64,000 bases of DNA from Camillea tinctor. Taxonomy: Eukaryota > Ascomycota > Sordariomycetes > Xylariales > Xylariaceae. Made by a program: the position numbers and the translations under genes. The notes under the pieces were generated by a model. It saw nothing but the letters and a program-made list of their open reading frames with translations, ran no database searches and was not told where the DNA came from. Positions 61,201-64,000 of this stretch are shown in pieces (position 1 is the first letter of the stretch; every line of letters begins with the position of its first letter). Location: NCBI GenBank assembly GCA_022578605.1, contig MU394053.1, positions 1,012,229-1,076,228 on the forward strand, given 5' to 3'.

Positions 61201-61430
61201 TTACAGTTGCTAATGACTGATACAACGTCAATATGTAAGTATTATGAATATAGTACTGGCATTGATCTATAACATACTCTTGTGAATGAGATATTAGAGC
61301 TGGAGCATGGCAATACCCTCCGGGTGGCTAAGGACGGAGACCGGGCATTAGACCTGAGAATGGCTGTATCTGGTCTTACTCGGCGAAGAGCACATTGCCA
61401 ACAGACATACGATCGACTCGCCTGCAACAT
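58224..61430 (-). CDS. cyt-4: CYT-4-type mitochondrial RNB-domain ribonuclease (RNase II family)
   Basis: Three exons (61430-61278, 61216-60903, 60837-58224) encode 1026 residues; introns are 61 and 65 bp (donors GTATGT and GTACGT). The N-terminus MLQASRSYVCWQCALRRVRP is a typical fungal mitochondrial presequence. The RNB domain carries DSETTMDIDD with Asp525, Asp531, Asp533 and Asp534 matching the metal-binding D-x5-D-x-DD of RNase II. YTKATSPLRRFSDLIVHWQ is the second RNB signature. An S1-like OB fold appears at the C-terminus (FSVGDVLEVKLKNV). Neurospora CYT-4 acts in mitochondrial RNA splicing, end processing and turnover, and yeast Dss1 is the exonuclease of the mitochondrial degradosome. 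It is divergent from the small GPI-protein gene. Confidence 0.93.
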
Positions 61431-62216
61431 TGTTTCATTCTACGTAGTCTGTCACCAGGTTGAGGAGAGTATCAATGAAGCGCTTGCGGTGATAAGGAAA
61501 AAGGTGTATAAGTTGAGTTGAGTTTACTAAGGTTAGGTTATGCCTGGGCATGTACTACAAAATTTCTGCGTGGGGTCGTATCTGATAAGGGAAATTCGGC
61601 CGACAGCTGGTATCGGCCCGCCGTTGTCATTTGTGCGGAGTCGTATGCAGTTGAATTGATTCAATTCGATAAGCCAATAAAGTCACATATTAGGATATCT
61701 AGCCTGAGTACAAAACCTATACCAAGTCATAAATGGTCTTCTGTAGGTTACCTACTTACCTATACAAAGCAACCGACCAGACTGGACTATGGGATCAACA
61801 GGTATCCATTCAAGCCACCGCAAGCAATGTAATATAGTATTAGATGAAGGATTTCTCGAAAACCAATAAGGCTTGCCACTTGCTGTTTTCGGAATCTCCC
61901 CTCAAAGCACACGCGGATCGAGAGACATTTTAATGCTTTCAACCGCCCCCCGCCTCCTTTTTTCCTCTCTCACTCACAATCGAGCAACCTCAAAGCCCTC
62001 TCTAGGAATTTGCCCTCGATCTCTAGATATCAAATATGTCATCAATTCAAAGAACCTGTCTCGGTCTTTGTCTGGCCATCGACTTCTTCTACCCCTTCTT
62101 ATGCTCTTGATTCCCTCTGCGTCCCAACTTTCATCATTCCGTTACGACATTGCGAAATCTCACCCCAGCTGTAATTCTCTAAAGTCAATTCAGAAAACTT
62201 CAGCAAAGCAAAAAGA
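61431..62216. promoter_or_regulatory. Bidirectional promoter CYT-4 / GPI protein gene
   Basis: A 786-bp divergent region. It contains a GTAGGTTACCTAC near-palindrome at about 61744-61756 and becomes pyrimidine-rich upstream of the GPI-protein gene. No specific regulator is assigned. Confidence 0.5.
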
Positions 62217-62809
62217 ATGTCGTTCAAGCAGGTTGTGATCGCGGCCTTGGCCAGCACTGCCCTTGCGCAGATGACCTCCATGGACACCACCATGGAAACA
62301 TCTACCACCACCGTGGCGGAGACGACTCCCAGTGGGACGGATACGAACGCCGTCGTCACGACGATGACTAGCACAGTCTCTGACGCTACCGATACTGCTG
62401 CTGCTGCCACCACTACCACCGAGGTGGCTTCATCCGTGGACTCCGCCTCGGCAACCTCTATGCCCACCGATATGACTTCTTCGGCCGCATCGTCGGACAT
62501 GTCCTCAGCCGTTGTTGTTACTGAGACTACCACCTCGATGTCGATGGAGTCATCCATGTCCGGCTCCAGCACCTCCGGCATGTCTCCCTCGTCTATGACC
62601 ACCATGGTTGGCGGTATGCCCGGCGGCATGTCCAATGCGACGGCCACATCTCAGCCCGTTGCCGGCTCTGGCTCTCTCAGCGGTGTTTCGGTATGTCCCT
62701 AAAGAATTATTTAACCTCACCCATTGTGATAAACAGTTATGTCTAACCCGTTCAACAGGTCGGCGTTTTCCTCGCCTCTGCCGTCTTTGCCGCTTTGCTG
62801 CAGCTATAA
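62217..62809 (+). CDS. Small GPI-anchored Ser/Thr/Met-rich cell-surface protein
   Basis: Exons 62217-62690 and 62759-62809 encode 174 residues; the 68-bp intron has donor GTATGT, acceptor CAG and branch CTAAC. The second exon supplies only VGVFLASAVFAALLQL, the hydrophobic GPI-signal tail. Without it the protein would end without a tail. A signal peptide is visible at residues 1-17 (MSFKQVVIAALASTALA). The middle is very rich in Ser, Thr and Ala, with many possible O-mannosylation sites and about 16 Met, including GGMPGGM. A Gly/Ser stretch (AGSGSLSGVS) precedes the tail and offers omega sites. It is probably a wall or plasma-membrane surface protein; function beyond that is unknown. I recognise no CFEM, hydrophobin or enzymatic motif. 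Confidence 0.85.
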
Positions 62810-63097
62810 AGTCTGCCGGTCTTCCGATCCAGATAGTCTAGTAAGGAGGAAAAGGGGAAAACAAAAAAAAGAATATCGTTAGGAAAAAGAACTGGGGGGG
62901 CGCAGCATTGCAAAGCTCCCATGTCCAGCTTTCATATGTCTCGAGCCTTCGATAGCAGGACCCGCTCATTCCTTGAGGTTGAGTTAGTCCTCTCACTTTA
63001 TAATGCTTAATTAACGACCGGAGGGGAAGGGTATTTTCGAGAGGAGTTCATAATAGTTAGTAGTAATAATAAAAGATTCACTTCTTTATTTTTCAAA

Positions 63098-63121
63098 TCT
63101 CTCTCTCTCTCTCTCTCTCTC
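63098..63121 (+). repeat. (CT)n microsatellite
   Basis: About 12 uninterrupted CT units. Confidence 0.9.
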
Positions 63122-63827
63122 GTCGCAACGTAAGCGACATTCTGGACCTCATCGACCAGGGGATCTGGTTAGGTTAGTTAAAGTTTGTCGGGGTCTAACG
63201 ATTATACCCAAGATGCACACGTGTGAGGAATTGAGATTTTGGGTCCTGTAAGCATTTATTTCCGTGGAACCAAATTGATCGGTACAGCTATAAAAAGGTT
63301 TAAGTAGGTACCTAAACTAGGGGGGGACTTGCGGCGATTTGGGGTTGTTTGTTGATCATCAGTGATCATCGATCAAAATCGATCAATAGGTAGATGCAGA
63401 TGACGCGGTGCGCGGTTATCTCGCTCAGGTCGGGGGGTTGGGCTAGAAAAAGATAGTTATCGCGCATCAACGAAGTGATCAACATCGTACATGCTCAAGT
63501 AATTTCTTTTCTTTCTCTATCTCACGAAAAAGCTTGAATAATGGAGATTGTGGAGGATTTGCGTGGCCTCGACCATTGCTCTCTTCTTCTTTTTCTTGTC
63601 TTTTGCCTCCCTCATTTTCTTTGCCCCCCCTCTCTCTCCCCTTCAAGGTTAATGACACAAGACGATAGATTGGAATGAATGAGGGAACGTAAAGCAACGT
63701 TAACCAAAAGGTGTAATTGCCTTTCATGGAAGGCTTCATGGGAGGCTTCATGGGAGGCCTAGTTGTAAGTCGTTATTCTTAGAAGAACCAATAGGGGTAA
63801 GGAAGAGGAAATAAGTCCTCGCCGCAG

Positions 63828-63902
63828 CATTGAATCCATATGACCGTGGTAATTACGGGTTCATAAGAGGTAGTGTTGTTTATTTACACTACGGATTCAA
63901 TG
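63828..63902. repeat. Three-way-junction inverted repeat (75 nt)
   Basis: A closing helix of 10 bp, CATTGAATCC (63828-63837) with GGATTCAATG (63893-63902), encloses two hairpins. The first pairs TATGA (63839-63843) with TCATA (63861-63865) and CCGT (63844-63847) with ACGG (63855-63858), with a 2-nt bulge and a 7-nt loop. The second pairs GTAGTGT (63870-63876) with ACACTAC (63886-63892) around a 9-nt loop and abuts the closing helix directly. Either strand could form it. I recognise no known RNA family, and no hammerhead core is present. A small foldback element is the alternative. Confidence 0.6.
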
Positions 63903-64000
63903 AGCATACTCGTTGCTAATTAAGAAAAATCAAACTAGTGTTCCTTGGAGATCCACTCCCGTCCTGTTCTCCTGTTCAAATGGGGATTATGTACTAGGTA

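Larger units (their letters stand above)
62810..64000. other. Intergenic, right end of window
   Basis: No gene is supported in the last 1.2 kb. A CT dinucleotide run lies at 63098-63121, and a structured inverted repeat at 63828-63902. Confidence 0.6.

Overview
This is a filamentous ascomycete nuclear contig (Pezizomycotina; I would guess Sordariomycetes, but cannot name a genus). The reasons are intron-bearing genes with short fungal introns (mostly 47-176 bp, branch points of the CTAAC/CTAAT type), pyrimidine-rich leaders, compact divergent gene pairs, and products with their closest relatives in Pezizomycotina, for example a CYT-4-type mitochondrial RNase and a Pex4-type E2. I rebuilt 15 protein genes, 11 of them with introns (17 introns in total). 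I recognised no rRNA, tRNA, CRISPR array or intact transposon. One assembly gap of 10 Ns lies at 7028-7037.

Layout. 1-8.4 kb: a large disordered Ser/Pro-rich protein (+), then low-complexity DNA and the gap. 8.4-17.8 kb: PEX4-type ubiquitin-conjugating enzyme (+), ANP1-type mannan polymerase subunit (-), and a basic Pro/Ser-rich protein (+). 19.7-22.4 kb: a divergent pair, PTPA/RRD-type PP2A activator (-) and exosome subunit RRP46 (+). 25.0-27.1 kb: NAD kinase (+) with a structured putative leader intron. 31.1-33.5 kb: homeodomain transcription factor (+). 35.2-44.1 kb: the densest block, with exocyst SEC10 (-), NUS1 (+), an AlkB-family dioxygenase (-) and tRNA methyltransferase TRM5 (+), arranged as alternating divergent and convergent pairs. 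44.1-53.0 kb: about 8.9 kb with no supportable gene. 53.0-54.8 kb: REG1-like PP1 regulatory subunit (+). 58.2-62.8 kb: CYT-4 mitochondrial RNB ribonuclease (-), divergent from a small GPI-anchored Ser/Thr/Met-rich wall protein (+). The last 1.2 kb carries a well-formed three-way-junction inverted repeat.

The genes are mostly housekeeping and do not form one pathway. ANP1 (N-glycan mannan), NUS1 (dolichol for glycosylation), SEC10 (exocytosis) and the GPI protein all serve secretion and the wall. RRP46, CYT-4 and TRM5 act on RNA. The PTPA protein and the REG1-like protein regulate PP2A and PP1.

Nothing looks like a new multi-gene system. The more unusual signals are non-coding: a 75-nt three-way-junction element at 63828-63902, three consecutive hairpins in the putative leader intron of the NAD kinase gene, a minus-strand hairpin followed by a T tract at 14346-14373, and a dispersed GTAGGTTAT / TAGGTACCTA motif throughout the intergenic DNA. 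Protein-level oddities are a HAN in place of the HPN motif in PEX4 and a KLG in place of the terminal RxG motif in NUS1.
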